Below are positions 45,226 through 54,155 of a DNA stretch of 64,000 nt, piece after piece. Every line of letters begins with the position of its first letter. Position 1 is the first letter of the stretch. Below the pieces are notes generated by a model. That model was given only the letters and a program-made list of their open reading frames with translations, had not been told where the DNA came from and did not search any database. The translations under genes and the position numbers were made by a program. The stretch is from an uncultured Pelagibacteraceae bacterium (GTDB lineage: Bacteria > Pseudomonadota > Alphaproteobacteria > Pelagibacterales > Pelagibacteraceae): the NCBI GenBank assembly GCA_902563435.1, contig CACEXE010000003.1, forward strand, positions 1 to 64,000. The letters run 5' to 3'.

Positions 45226-45733
45226 AATCTTTTTTGTCAGGAAATTCTTTTATAAGGTAGTTGCTACCTTTTTCAACCCATGCATATGTAAAAGCATCAT
45301 CTAAATTAATAGGCCATTTTTTGTGGTTATAGATGATATTTATGGTTGTATAAATACATACAACTATAACGTAAGCCCTAATAAATCCAAAAAAGAAACC
45401 AAAGATTCTATCTAAATTTCCCAATCCAGAGTAGGTGACTGCTCTATTAATTCCTTTATTTATTAATAAAATTAAAAATATAATTATTATGAATAATCCT
45501 ATACCAACCGCAAGATCAAGGACATATTTACTATCAATTATATCTTCGAAGTATGGTTTTACTTTTGGAAATAGAAATAGAGTAACAACATAAGCTAGTA
45601 GCCATTTAGAGGCTGACAAAATGCTCAACAAAAAACCTTTTTTTGTGCATGTAATCAAAGATAATACAGTGAAAACTAAGTAGATAATGTCAAAGGTATA
45701 CAGGTCACTTAAAAATTCTTCTACAACTTCCAT
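45191..45733 (-). CDS. cvpA: CvpA-family membrane protein
   Basis: A CvpA (colicin V production) family protein, 180 residues with four membrane helices (about 12-32, 38-56, 70-90, 108-130). Characteristic segments: SLITCTKKGFLLSILS near 24 and GLGNLDRIFGFFFGFIRAY near 101. The cvpA-purF pairing is widespread in proteobacteria. The biochemical role is still poorly defined; links to envelope homeostasis have been reported. It begins three bases downstream of the MMPL gene start region's neighbour, on the same strand as dnaB and MMPL. Confidence 0.88.
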   Translation of the reverse strand: MEVVEEFLSDLYTFDIIYLVFTVLSLITCTKKGFLLSILSASKWLLAYVVTLFLFPKVKPYFEDIIDSKYVLDLAVGIGLFIIIIFLILLINKGINRAVTYSGLGNLDRIFGFFFGFIRAYVIVVCIYTTINIIYNHKKWPINLDDAFTYAWVEKGSNYLIKEFPDKKDYEETKEKVQDI

Positions 45734-45736
45734 TAA

Positions 45737-48109
45737 TTATTTAATCTTAAAAGGTTTTAGTACTAAAAGTAAAGATGGTAATAATGTTAAAACTGATATC
45801 ATAGCGAATATCATTGCTATACCAGTGAAGATACCAAAATATATAGTTGGAATAAAATTAGATAAAACCAAAATAGAAAATCCAAATACAATTGTTACAG
45901 ATGTATTTAGTATTGCTACACCAACTGTGGAATGACAATATTTAAGAGTTTTATTGTAATCTTTTATTTTAGCTAGTTCCTCTCTAAATCTATAGATATA
46001 ATGAATGCTATTATCTACAGCAATACCAATCGTGATAGCAGCAATTGTGATTGTCATCATATCCAAAGGGATGCCCGCCAACCCGATTATCCCTAGAATA
46101 AAAAAAGCTGCAATAAAATTTGGTATTACGCCAATTAGTGAAATTTTGATATTTCTAAAAAGAATTAAAAACATAACAAATATTCCAACCATCACAAAAC
46201 CAAGAGTTAATATTTGGGATTTAAATAAACTTTGAAGTAAATTATTGAACAATATAAGCACACCTCCGAGTTTAAATTCATCTTTACTGATATTTAATTT
46301 ATTTTCTAAATCAAAATTAATTTGATTAATTAGATCATTTCTTCTTAATCCATCTAATGAGTCTTTTATTCTTAAGCTTATTCGAGCTTCGGAATTTTCT
46401 ATAGATATATATGGGTCTACTATTTCTTTTTTAATATTATCTGGAATTTTAGTATACAGAACACCCATTTCCAAAGTTCCAAGTGGTTTGTTATTATTTA
46501 ATTTTGTTGCAACTTCAATTATTGATGAAAAGGATAAAACTTTGCCAACAGCATTAATGTTATCTAAATAATTGTGAACTCGAGTTATTTTATTAATTTT
46601 ATCTTTTGTAAACCAATATTTATCATCATTTTCATCCTCATCGCCCCAATCATTCTCACTATCAGTTTCTACATCCTCATCTTTTGGAAATTTTAAAATT
46701 ATTTCTAGTGGAGTAGTTCCACCCAACTTTTCGTCTATTAACTTCATGCCTTTGTAAATCTCTGTATCTTTGTCAAAATAATTAATAAAACTATTTTCGA
46801 CTTCTAATTTAGAGATTCCAAATATACTTAAAAATATAATTATCCCAGTTAAACCAAATATGTAATTTTTGTTTCTAATTGATTGTATTCCTAAATAACC
46901 AGTTATTTTAGAGTTTTTTTCTTCAGTTAATGCAACATTTGAGTTTTGAACAAAACTTAACAGTGTAGGTAGAAGAGTGAATGTAATTATTAGTGACGTT
47001 ATTAATCCAAAAGTCATCATCCACCCAAAATCTATGATTGGTTTTATCTCGCTAAAAATTAACGACATGAAAGCACATATAGTTGTTAAGACAGTGTAAA
47101 AGATTGGCCAAATCATTTTTTTTGTTGTCAAAATTAAAATTTCGAACTTTTTTTTTTTTGGAAATTGTTTGTTTAACTGCAAGTATCTAGTACTCATATG
47201 AATATTCATTGCCATAGTAAGTATTAACATTAACGCGATAAAGTTTGATGAAATTACTGTAACTTTCCATCCAACTAAACCAAGAAAACCCGTCATAAAT
47301 ATAACCGAGAAGAAACAGCTACAAATTGGAATTACTATCCAAATTATGTTTTTGAATACATACCAAAGTGTTAAGATTATAAAAAGCAGTACTCCAATTC
47401 CAAAAGTCACAATATCATTTTTTATAAAGGTCATCATATCGTCTGCAATCATTGGGATGCCGCCGAGATAAATCTGCGTATTTTGATTATGATTTTTTAT
47501 GACTTCTCTAATTTCTAAAATATTTAGATGTCGCTCTTTTTTAATTTTATCTTTATAAACTTCTAATTTCTTATTGGTTGTAATCTCTTTATCTATCTTA
47601 CTTGGTTTTATATATACAATGATACCACTTGTTTTTCCGTCCTCACTAATTACAAAGTTTCTAAATACTGGACTATTTAAGATTTCATTAAACCCGCGGT
47701 CTTTATCAACATTTTTACTTGTTAAGGTTTTAAAATTTTGAATACGCTCAATTAAAGTATCATCTGTTGCTTCTAATAAAGGAATATCTAAAAGTGTAAC
47801 AACATTATAAACCCAGTTTAAAGATTTTAACTCGTTTTTTAATTTAGAAAGATTTTCAATTGAGTCCTTTGAATTCATTTTACTATCTGGGGAGTAGGTG
47901 AGTACTAGAAATTCTTTAGCACCGTATCTATCATTTATTTCGTTTAAGAATTCGAGATCTGGATCATTTTCTAGTAATAATGTTTCCGAACTTGCATCTA
48001 AGCGAAAATCTTTAGAAAAGTAAAAAGCAGCAAATAATATTACTACTAAGATTGAAAAAACATACTTAGGTTTTCCTATAATATTCTTTTCGTAAAAATT
48101 AGCTAACAT
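45737..48109 (-). CDS. MMPL/RND-superfamily export protein
   Basis: A 790-residue RND-superfamily protein with the twelve-helix, two-repeat MMPL layout: a helix at about 15-32, a large periplasmic loop to about 225, a five-helix bundle, then the same pattern again. Typical helix motifs appear in each half (FGIGVLLFIILTLW; TITIAAITIGIAVDNSIHY). The second loop has an acidic insert at about 474-497 with some 14 Asp/Glu. Relatives move lipids or hopanoids to the outer membrane. Cargo is unknown here. Confidence 0.88.
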   Translation of the reverse strand: MLANFYEKNIIGKPKYVFSILVVILFAAFYFSKDFRLDASSETLLLENDPDLEFLNEINDRYGAKEFLVLTYSPDSKMNSKDSIENLSKLKNELKSLNWVYNVVTLLDIPLLEATDDTLIERIQNFKTLTSKNVDKDRGFNEILNSPVFRNFVISEDGKTSGIIVYIKPSKIDKEITTNKKLEVYKDKIKKERHLNILEIREVIKNHNQNTQIYLGGIPMIADDMMTFIKNDIVTFGIGVLLFIILTLWYVFKNIIWIVIPICSCFFSVIFMTGFLGLVGWKVTVISSNFIALMLILTMAMNIHMSTRYLQLNKQFPKKKKFEILILTTKKMIWPIFYTVLTTICAFMSLIFSEIKPIIDFGWMMTFGLITSLIITFTLLPTLLSFVQNSNVALTEEKNSKITGYLGIQSIRNKNYIFGLTGIIIFLSIFGISKLEVENSFINYFDKDTEIYKGMKLIDEKLGGTTPLEIILKFPKDEDVETDSENDWGDEDENDDKYWFTKDKINKITRVHNYLDNINAVGKVLSFSSIIEVATKLNNNKPLGTLEMGVLYTKIPDNIKKEIVDPYISIENSEARISLRIKDSLDGLRRNDLINQINFDLENKLNISKDEFKLGGVLILFNNLLQSLFKSQILTLGFVMVGIFVMFLILFRNIKISLIGVIPNFIAAFFILGIIGLAGIPLDMMTITIAAITIGIAVDNSIHYIYRFREELAKIKDYNKTLKYCHSTVGVAILNTSVTIVFGFSILVLSNFIPTIYFGIFTGIAMIFAMISVLTLLPSLLLVLKPFKIK

Positions 48110-48134
48110 TGGATATTAGCTTTTATAATTTATA

Positions 48135-49550
48135 TTAATTATTTTGAATATCTTTAAATTTGGTAAACATTTCCTCAAATTCAAGCATTATAGTACCAGT
48201 TGGGCCGTGTCTTTGTTTAAGTATGAGTAGTTCAGCTAAATGAGAAATTTCATTCATTTTTGCCTGCCATTCAGCATGTTCAACAGTTGCAGGTCTTGGC
48301 TCTTTATTTTTTAAATAATACGATTCTCTAAAGACAAACATCACAACATCAGCATCTTGCTCTATTGATCCAGACTCTCTTAGATCTGAAAGCAATGGTT
48401 TTTTATCATCTCTTTGTTCAACTGCTCTAGATAATTGAGAGAGCGCAAGTACAGGAACTGATAATTCTTTTGCAATAGCCTTCAATCCTTGTGTAATCTC
48501 AGAAATTTCTTGTACTCTTCCATCTTTGAAATTTGTTCCTCTCATTAGTTGAATGTAGTCGACTACAATCATATCTAAACCATGGACTCTTTTAATTCTT
48601 CTAGCTCTATTATTAAGCGCTGCGATTGTTATCGCTGGAGTTTCATCAATATAAAGTGGGAGTTCGGCTATATTTTTTGAAGTCTCTATAAACTTATCAA
48701 ATTGTTCATCTGAAATTTTTCCTCTTCTTATATCATTAGATTTTATTCTAGATTGTTCTGCTAGAATTCTAGTAGATAGTTGTTCAGAGGACATTTCTAA
48801 TGAAAAGAATGCTACACAAGATTTTTCACCTTTATCTTGAATATTTTTTGCAGCATGAAATGCAATATTTGTTGCTAAAGCAGTTTTACCCATTGATGGT
48901 CTACCAGCAATTATTATTAAGTCAGATTTATGCATTCCGCCCAATCTATCGTCTAAATCTTTTAGTCCAGATGGCACGCCAACAATTCCCTCTTCATTTT
49001 TGTAAGCATTAGAAGCCATGTCAATAGTCTGTTTCATTGCTTCATCAAATTTAACTAGGGAAGAGCTGAAAGATCCCCCTTCGGCTAAATCAAATAAAGA
49101 TTTTTCAAAATGCTCAATAATTTGTTGTCCATCGCTGTTCAAATCATTAAGTTTGGCTGTGTCACTTATATTGTCAGAAATTTTGATTAACTCTCTCTTT
49201 ACATATAAATCGTAAATCAATTTTGAATATTCAATACTTTGTCTAGAGGATGTTGAAAATTTTGTAATTTTTACAAGGTATTCTGGAATATTGAGTTCAT
49301 CTTTTTCATTTTCAAAATGATTTTTTAGAGTAATTGGATTTGCCAGCATTCCTTTTGAAATTAACTTTTCAATAGCACTAAATATTTTTTGATGCATCGG
49401 ATCATAAAAATTTTTACTATTAATTAGTAAGCTAATTTCATCAAATGTCTCATTAGCAAGCAATATTGATCCAATAACTGCTTGTTCAGCTTCTATGTTA
49501 TTAGGTAGTTCATCTAATTTATTCTTAATTATATTTAAAGATTGAGACAC
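48135..49550 (-). CDS. dnaB: Replicative DNA helicase
   Basis: Hexameric helicase that unwinds DNA at the replication fork. The 471-residue protein has the DnaB N-terminal domain (IEAEQAVIGSILL near residue 19) and RecA-like motor with Walker A GRPSMGKTALA near 215, Walker B DMIVVDYIQLM near 318 and the LRESGSIEQDADVV block near 380. No intein is present. The start is GTG at 49550. It follows rplI, the usual proteobacterial order rpsF-rpsR-rplI-dnaB. Confidence 0.96.
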   Translation of the reverse strand: MSQSLNIIKNKLDELPNNIEAEQAVIGSILLANETFDEISLLINSKNFYDPMHQKIFSAIEKLISKGMLANPITLKNHFENEKDELNIPEYLVKITKFSTSSRQSIEYSKLIYDLYVKRELIKISDNISDTAKLNDLNSDGQQIIEHFEKSLFDLAEGGSFSSSLVKFDEAMKQTIDMASNAYKNEEGIVGVPSGLKDLDDRLGGMHKSDLIIIAGRPSMGKTALATNIAFHAAKNIQDKGEKSCVAFFSLEMSSEQLSTRILAEQSRIKSNDIRRGKISDEQFDKFIETSKNIAELPLYIDETPAITIAALNNRARRIKRVHGLDMIVVDYIQLMRGTNFKDGRVQEISEITQGLKAIAKELSVPVLALSQLSRAVEQRDDKKPLLSDLRESGSIEQDADVVMFVFRESYYLKNKEPRPATVEHAEWQAKMNEISHLAELLILKQRHGPTGTIMLEFEEMFTKFKDIQNN

Positions 49551-49551
49551 A

Positions 49552-49595
49552 AAAAAAACTTACATAATAAAGGAAAAAAAACAAATCTTTATTAT
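49552..49595 (-). terminator. Weak hairpin between rplI and dnaB
   Basis: ATAATAAAG (49564-49572) pairs with CTTTATTAT (49587-49595) around a 14-base loop, followed on the minus strand by an eight-T tract (49559-49552). The stem is AT-rich, so it is at most a partial terminator separating ribosomal gene expression from dnaB. Confidence 0.35.
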
Positions 49596-49617
49596 TATTG
49601 GGGAAAATTATGTATAA

Positions 49618-50076
49618 TTATTTCATTTCCTCTTGAGGAACAGTTTTTATTACAATCTCTGTTTGAACATCTGGGTGTAAATTAATTAATACATTAAAAT
49701 CACCAATTGACTTAATTTCTTTTGAAGGTTGTATTAAAGACGGGTTTATTTTAACTTTATCAATTTCCTCTATAACTTTTGATATCTCAGTTGGTTTTAC
49801 TGATCCATATAATTCTTTGTTTTCTGTACTCAATTTTTTGATTTCATATTGTTTATTTTTTATCTTTTCATTAATTTCTTTTGCTTCTTTTTTTTTATCC
49901 AGATCTTTTTTGCTCAAATCTTGTTTAATTTTTTCTACCTCTTTAATATTTTCTTTAGATGCAAATAGAGCTTTTTTCTTGGATATAAGATAATTTCTAG
50001 CAAAGCCTCTTTTAACCTCTATGATTTCACCTATGGATCCAATTTTTCTTACATTTTCTAGAAGTATTACTTTCAT
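49618..50076 (-). CDS. rplI: 50S ribosomal protein L9
   Basis: Ribosomal protein L9, 152 residues. MKVILLENVRKIGSIGEIIEVKRGFARNYLI at the N-terminus is the rRNA-binding domain; a long charged helix (about 42-80) leads to the C-terminal domain with LYGSVKPTEIS. Normal length. It follows rpsR by one base in the ribosomal run. Confidence 0.96.
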   Translation of the reverse strand: MKVILLENVRKIGSIGEIIEVKRGFARNYLISKKKALFASKENIKEVEKIKQDLSKKDLDKKKEAKEINEKIKNKQYEIKKLSTENKELYGSVKPTEISKVIEEIDKVKINPSLIQPSKEIKSIGDFNVLINLHPDVQTEIVIKTVPQEEMK

Positions 50077-50077
50077 T

Positions 50078-50347
50078 TTATAATAATGCTAAGTTTCTTG
50101 CTCTTTTAACTGATAAAGAAAGTTCTCTTTGTTTTTTTTGACTTACTGAAGTTATTCTTGATGGCAGTATTTTACCATTTTCCGATACATATCTTTTTAA
50201 CAATTTAATATTTTTATAGTCAACCACTGGTGCACCTTTACCTGTAAGAGGACATTTTTTTTTAAATTTATATTTTTGATTTTGAAAAATACTTAATTTT
50301 GCAAAATTACTTTGCTTACCTTTTTTCTTATTATTTCTTTTTTTCAT
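50078..50347 (-). CDS. rpsR: 30S ribosomal protein S18
   Basis: Ribosomal protein S18, about 89 residues. The conserved core [25 protein letters not shown]-like block and [19 protein letters not shown] is complete. The ATG at 50347 is chosen; a TTG at 50353 would add only two residues. The N-terminus is very basic ([11 protein letters not shown]). It lies nine bases after rpsF. Confidence 0.95.
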   Translation of the reverse strand: MKKRNNKKKGKQSNFAKLSIFQNQKYKFKKKCPLTGKGAPVVDYKNIKLLKRYVSENGKILPSRITSVSQKKQRELSLSVKRARNLALL

Positions 50348-50356
50348 AATCAATAT

Positions 50357-50701
50357 TTATTTAGAAAAATTCTCTTTCTCATCACTTTTTTTAAAGTAAT
50401 CAGCTTCAAGATCAAATTTTTTAACTTTAACTGTTAAGTATCTTAACAGGTTTTTATCTATCTTCTCGTTTTTCTCAAGTTCTGAAATTATTTTACCATT
50501 AGCTTCAAGTTTAAAATGGATATAGTTACCTTTTTTATTTTTTTTAATAATATATGATAAATTCAATAATCCCCAATTTTCTAACTTAACAATACTTCCT
50601 TCAAGTTTTTCTACTATTTTAGAATATTTTTCCTCAATTTGTTTCAATTGTGTTGGACTGACATCTTGTCTAGCTACAATTGTATGTTCATATAAGTTCA
50701 T
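50357..50701 (-). CDS. rpsF: 30S ribosomal protein S6
   Basis: Ribosomal protein S6, 114 residues, with the family start MNLYEHTIVARQDVSPTQ, the central WGLLNLSYIIKKNKKGNYI strand pair, and a charged C-terminal tail. It heads the rpsF-rpsR-rplI-(dnaB) run and is divergent from fabD. Confidence 0.95.
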   Translation of the reverse strand: MNLYEHTIVARQDVSPTQLKQIEEKYSKIVEKLEGSIVKLENWGLLNLSYIIKKNKKGNYIHFKLEANGKIISELEKNEKIDKNLLRYLTVKVKKFDLEADYFKKSDEKENFSK

Positions 50702-50733
50702 AATAATTCTTTCAAAAAAATAGAGGATATACT

Positions 50734-50739
50734 ATTATA
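50734..50739 (-). promoter_or_regulatory. Candidate -10 box for rpsF
   Basis: A perfect TATAAT reads on the minus strand, giving a leader of about 26 bases to the rpsF ATG at 50701. No convincing -35 box is seen at 17 bases. The whole rpsF-fabD gap is 85 bases and very AT-rich. Confidence 0.38.
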
Positions 50740-50786
50740 ATTTTTTAATTACAATATAAAAAATAAAGTATTTACTGATATTTTCT

Positions 50787-51707
50787 ATGTTTTCTGTTTT
50801 ATTTCCTGGCCAAGGTTCTCAATCTGTTGGAATGGCTAGGGATTTATACAATAATTTTAGTTATGTAAAAGATTTTTTTGAGGAAGCGGACGATGTACTT
50901 AAATTCTCTATAAAAAAAATAATCTTTGAGGGGCCAAAAGACCTTTTAAATTACACAGAAAATACTCAACCAGGAATATTTCTTGTCAGTTATTCAATAT
51001 TTAATGTAATAAAAAAAGAAACTTCATTTGATATTACTAAAGCCTCCTTTTTTGCAGGACATTCGCTAGGGGAATATTCAGCGTTAGCTTGTTCTAATTC
51101 TATAGATTTTAAAGAAACAATTAGACTTTTGAAAGTAAGAGGTAATGCAATGCAGAATGCTGTTCCCAAAAATGAAGGAGGAATGGTTGCAGTATTAGGA
51201 CAAGATATCAAAAAAATTGATGAAATAATTGAAAATAATAAAAATAAGTATGAATGTTTTTTAGCTAATGACAATTCTATAGGACAAGTTGTTATAAGTG
51301 GTAAAATGAATGATCTTGATTTATTCATTTTTGATCTAAAAAAATATAATATAAAAAATATTAAATTGCCAGTCTCTGCTCCTTTTCATTGTGTACTTAT
51401 GAATGAGGCAACACAAATTATGAAAAAAGAACTCAATAATAGCAAATTTTTAACTCCAAATAATATGATAATATCAAACGTAACAGCTGAACCAACTAAT
51501 GAACCAGAAAAAATAAAAAGTCTTTTAATAGATCAAATAGAAAAACCTGTTCGCTGGAGAGAAAGTATTATAAATATGATTAATTTTGGGAGTCAAAAGT
51601 TTATTGAAATTGGTCCAGGTAAAGTATTATCAGGGCTAGTAAAAAGAATTGATAGTAATGTAAAACTAATTCAAGTAAATAATATAGATGATTTAAAGAA
51701 TTTATGA
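50787..51707 (+). CDS. fabD: Malonyl-CoA:ACP transacylase
   Basis: Moves malonyl from CoA to acyl carrier protein to start fatty-acid elongation. The 306-residue protein has FPGQGSQSVGM at the N-terminus, the nucleophile Ser in FAGHSLGEYSAL near residue 93, the catalytic His in PVSAPFHCVLM near 200, and the C-terminal FIEIGPGKVLSGL. Its stop overlaps the fabG start by four bases (ATGA). Confidence 0.95.
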   Translation: MFSVLFPGQGSQSVGMARDLYNNFSYVKDFFEEADDVLKFSIKKIIFEGPKDLLNYTENTQPGIFLVSYSIFNVIKKETSFDITKASFFAGHSLGEYSALACSNSIDFKETIRLLKVRGNAMQNAVPKNEGGMVAVLGQDIKKIDEIIENNKNKYECFLANDNSIGQVVISGKMNDLDLFIFDLKKYNIKNIKLPVSAPFHCVLMNEATQIMKKELNNSKFLTPNNMIISNVTAEPTNEPEKIKSLLIDQIEKPVRWRESIINMINFGSQKFIEIGPGKVLSGLVKRIDSNVKLIQVNNIDDLKNL

Positions 51708-52441
51708 TCGACTTAAATAACTTAAATATAATTTTGACAGGTGCTACAGGGGTAATTGGAAACTCGATTTTAGATACATTAGTTTCAGCAGGATCAAATG
51801 TTTTAGCCACAGGAACAAATGAAGAAAAATTAAATATAATCAAAGAAAAGTATGAAAAAGTGAAAACACTAAAGTTTGATATTTCTGAACATGCCAAAAT
51901 AGACGATTTTGTGGAAAATTGTAACTCAATTTTATCTAACAAAATTAATGTCTTAATTAACAATGCAGGGATAACTCAAGATAATCTTTCAATTAGAATG
52001 AAAGAAGAGGAATGGAAAAGGGTTATAGACATAAATCTGTCTTCAACATTTTTAATTACAAAGAATGTAATAAAAAAAATGTTGAAATCAAAAAGTGGTA
52101 AAATTATAAATGTTACTTCAGTAGTTGGTCATTCAGGCAATATTGGCCAAGCCAATTATGCCGCATCGAAGGCAGGTATAATTGGTTTGTCAAAAAGCTT
52201 AGCACTAGAATATGGAAAAAAAAATATTACAGTGAATTCAGTATCACCAGGATTTATAATGTCAGATATGACTAATAAAATTAGCGAGGAGCATACTGAT
52301 CTATTAAAATCGAGAATTTCACTCAACAAATTTGGCAAACCGGAGGATGTTGCGAATACAATTGCCTTTTTATGTTCAAATTTATCCGACTATATTACTG
52401 GGGAAACTATTCATGTTAATGGAGGAATGTATTTTAGTTGA
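51704..52441 (+). CDS. fabG: 3-oxoacyl-ACP reductase
   Basis: NADPH-dependent reductase of the fatty-acid elongation cycle, 245 residues. TGATGVIGNSI (cofactor loop), NNAGITQDNL, Ser in NVTSVVGHSG and the YAASK catalytic pair near residue 153 are all present, and it ends in GETIHVNGGMYF as FabG usually does. It lies between fabD and acpP, fixing the assignment over other SDRs. Confidence 0.95.
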   Translation: MIDLNNLNIILTGATGVIGNSILDTLVSAGSNVLATGTNEEKLNIIKEKYEKVKTLKFDISEHAKIDDFVENCNSILSNKINVLINNAGITQDNLSIRMKEEEWKRVIDINLSSTFLITKNVIKKMLKSKSGKIINVTSVVGHSGNIGQANYAASKAGIIGLSKSLALEYGKKNITVNSVSPGFIMSDMTNKISEEHTDLLKSRISLNKFGKPEDVANTIAFLCSNLSDYITGETIHVNGGMYFS

Positions 52442-52487
52442 CAAAATTTATAAATTATCTAATAACGAATTAACTTAAAGGAACAAA

Positions 52488-52727
52488 ATGTCAGATGATA
52501 TTTCAAGTAAAGTAAAAAAAATAGTTGCTGATCACTTAGGGATTGATGAAGCTAAAGTAAACGATGACTCTAGCTTTATAGATGATTTAGGTGCAGATAG
52601 TTTAGATACAGTTGAGTTAGTGATGGCTTTTGAGGAAGAATTTGGATCTGAAATATCTGACAGTGATGCTGAGAAAATTTTGACCGTAGGAGATGCAGTC
52701 AAATTTATTGAAAATAAAGCAAACTAA
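52488..52727 (+). CDS. acpP: Acyl carrier protein
   Basis: Carries acyl chains on phosphopantetheine. The 79-residue acidic protein has the attachment Ser in [11 protein letters not shown] near residue 37. A good ribosome site, AAAGGA at 52477-52482, precedes the ATG. In most alphaproteobacteria fabF follows acpP; here gmk follows after 12 bases. Confidence 0.97.
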   Translation: MSDDISSKVKKIVADHLGIDEAKVNDDSSFIDDLGADSLDTVELVMAFEEEFGSEISDSDAEKILTVGDAVKFIENKAN

Positions 52728-52739
52728 TTTTTTACGTCA

Positions 52740-53375
52740 ATGGCCGAAAAAAAAGCAGGGATAATTGTAATATTATCTTCTCCTTCTGGCGCAGGAAAGA
52801 CTACACTAGTAAAAAAAATTTCTTCAAGAAAAAATTATCAAATATCTATTTCTCATACCACAAGAAAACCAAGGTCAACTGAAAAAAACGGAAGAGACTA
52901 TTTCTTTATTAAAAAAAAAGAATTCAAAAAATTAATTCAAGAAAAAAAATTTTTAGAATATGCAAAAGTTTTTAAAAACTTCTATGGCTCGTTAAAAGAA
53001 AAAGTAATAAATAAATTAAAAAATGGAGAAAATGTTATTTTTGATATCGATTGGCAAGGAACTAGACAGATAAGAAATAAAAAATTAAAATATAAAATTA
53101 TAACAATATTTATTCTTCCTCCATCAAAAGAGGAACTTTTTAAAAGATTACTAAAAAGAGAAAAAAAAGATAAAAAAATAGCCAATGAGAGAATGAGACA
53201 ATTTAAAGATGATGTAATGCATTGGAAGGACTATGACTTTGCTGTAATTAATGACAATATTGAAAAATGTTATAAATTGATAGTAAATTTTATAAATTCG
53301 AGAAAAAACAAGAAATCAAAATTATTATCAAATAGGAAATTTATAAAAAATCATATTGATTACTTACTAAATTAA
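52740..53375 (+). CDS. gmk: Guanylate kinase
   Basis: Phosphorylates GMP to GDP. The 211-residue protein has the P-loop SSPSGAGKTTLVKK (residues 13-26), the GMP-binding SISHTTRKPRSTEKNGRDYFF block, DIDWQGTRQI, and the lid RLLKREKKD. It is preceded closely by acpP and converges on rsmA with a nine-base overlap of the 3' ends. It works downstream of guaB/guaA at the other end of the window. Confidence 0.95.
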   Translation: MAEKKAGIIVILSSPSGAGKTTLVKKISSRKNYQISISHTTRKPRSTEKNGRDYFFIKKKEFKKLIQEKKFLEYAKVFKNFYGSLKEKVINKLKNGENVIFDIDWQGTRQIRNKKLKYKIITIFILPPSKEELFKRLLKREKKDKKIANERMRQFKDDVMHWKDYDFAVINDNIEKCYKLIVNFINSRKNKKSKLLSNRKFIKNHIDYLLN

Positions 53376-54155
53376 AGATTCGTAAAATTCACAAATTTTG
53401 TAATAGGTCAGGGGGTCTAAATTCTGAGGTCTCAATTTTAAATCGATAGATAAATTTTTTGATATTTCATCAAAATTTTTAAATAAAAATTTAAGAGGTT
53501 TTTTAATCATTTTTCGTCTTTGATTGAAAAAAATATTAGTTATATGTTCTAAGTTTTTAGGATCTTTTAACTTATAGAAATTTTTTTTTGGAACAAAAAC
53601 TAGTAATGTACTCTTAACTTTTGGAGAAGGACGAAAGCTTTCAGGCTCTATATCAATTATTTTTTCAATTTTCATCTTCCAATTTGCAAAGATAGATAGT
53701 CTTCCATAATTTTTGCTGTTAGTATTTGCGATTATCCTGTCAGCAACTTCTTTTTGAAACATTAATATTAGTTTCTTACAAAATTTATTTATAACATCGG
53801 TTTTTATCCATTTCGTAAGTATTTGCGTTGAAATATTATATGGTAAGTTTCCAAATATAATCAGATTATTTTTAATATAAGTTTCGTAGGAAGTCAGCAT
53901 CATATCCTGATTAATAACATTAATTTTTTTTTCAAATTTTTTTTTTAAAAGATTTGCTAATATTTCATCTTTTTCAATTACTATTAGACTTTTAGGATTT
54001 TTTTCAAATATTTTATTTGTTAAGGCTCCATTACCAGGCCCAACTTCTATTATGTTGTCATTTTGACTAATATTTCCTAATTCAACAATTTTATTTAATA
54101 CATTGTCATCAATAAGAAAATTTTGTCCTAAACTTTTTTTCGGAACGAAAATCAT
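53367..54155 (-). CDS. rsmA: 16S rRNA adenine dimethyltransferase
   Basis: Dimethylates the two adenosines of 16S rRNA helix 45 (KsgA). The 262-residue enzyme shows KKSLGQNFLIDDNVL at the start, the SAM loop IIEVGPGNGALT near residue 35, and the catalytic FGNLPYNIST (NLPY motif) near 102, with FRPSPKVKSTLL downstream. It overlaps pdxA by four bases. pdxA-rsmA at the end of an lpt/surA run is a common order. Confidence 0.95.
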   Translation of the reverse strand: MIFVPKKSLGQNFLIDDNVLNKIVELGNISQNDNIIEVGPGNGALTNKIFEKNPKSLIVIEKDEILANLLKKKFEKKINVINQDMMLTSYETYIKNNLIIFGNLPYNISTQILTKWIKTDVINKFCKKLILMFQKEVADRIIANTNSKNYGRLSIFANWKMKIEKIIDIEPESFRPSPKVKSTLLVFVPKKNFYKLKDPKNLEHITNIFFNQRRKMIKKPLKFLFKNFDEISKNLSIDLKLRPQNLDPLTYYKICEFYESLI

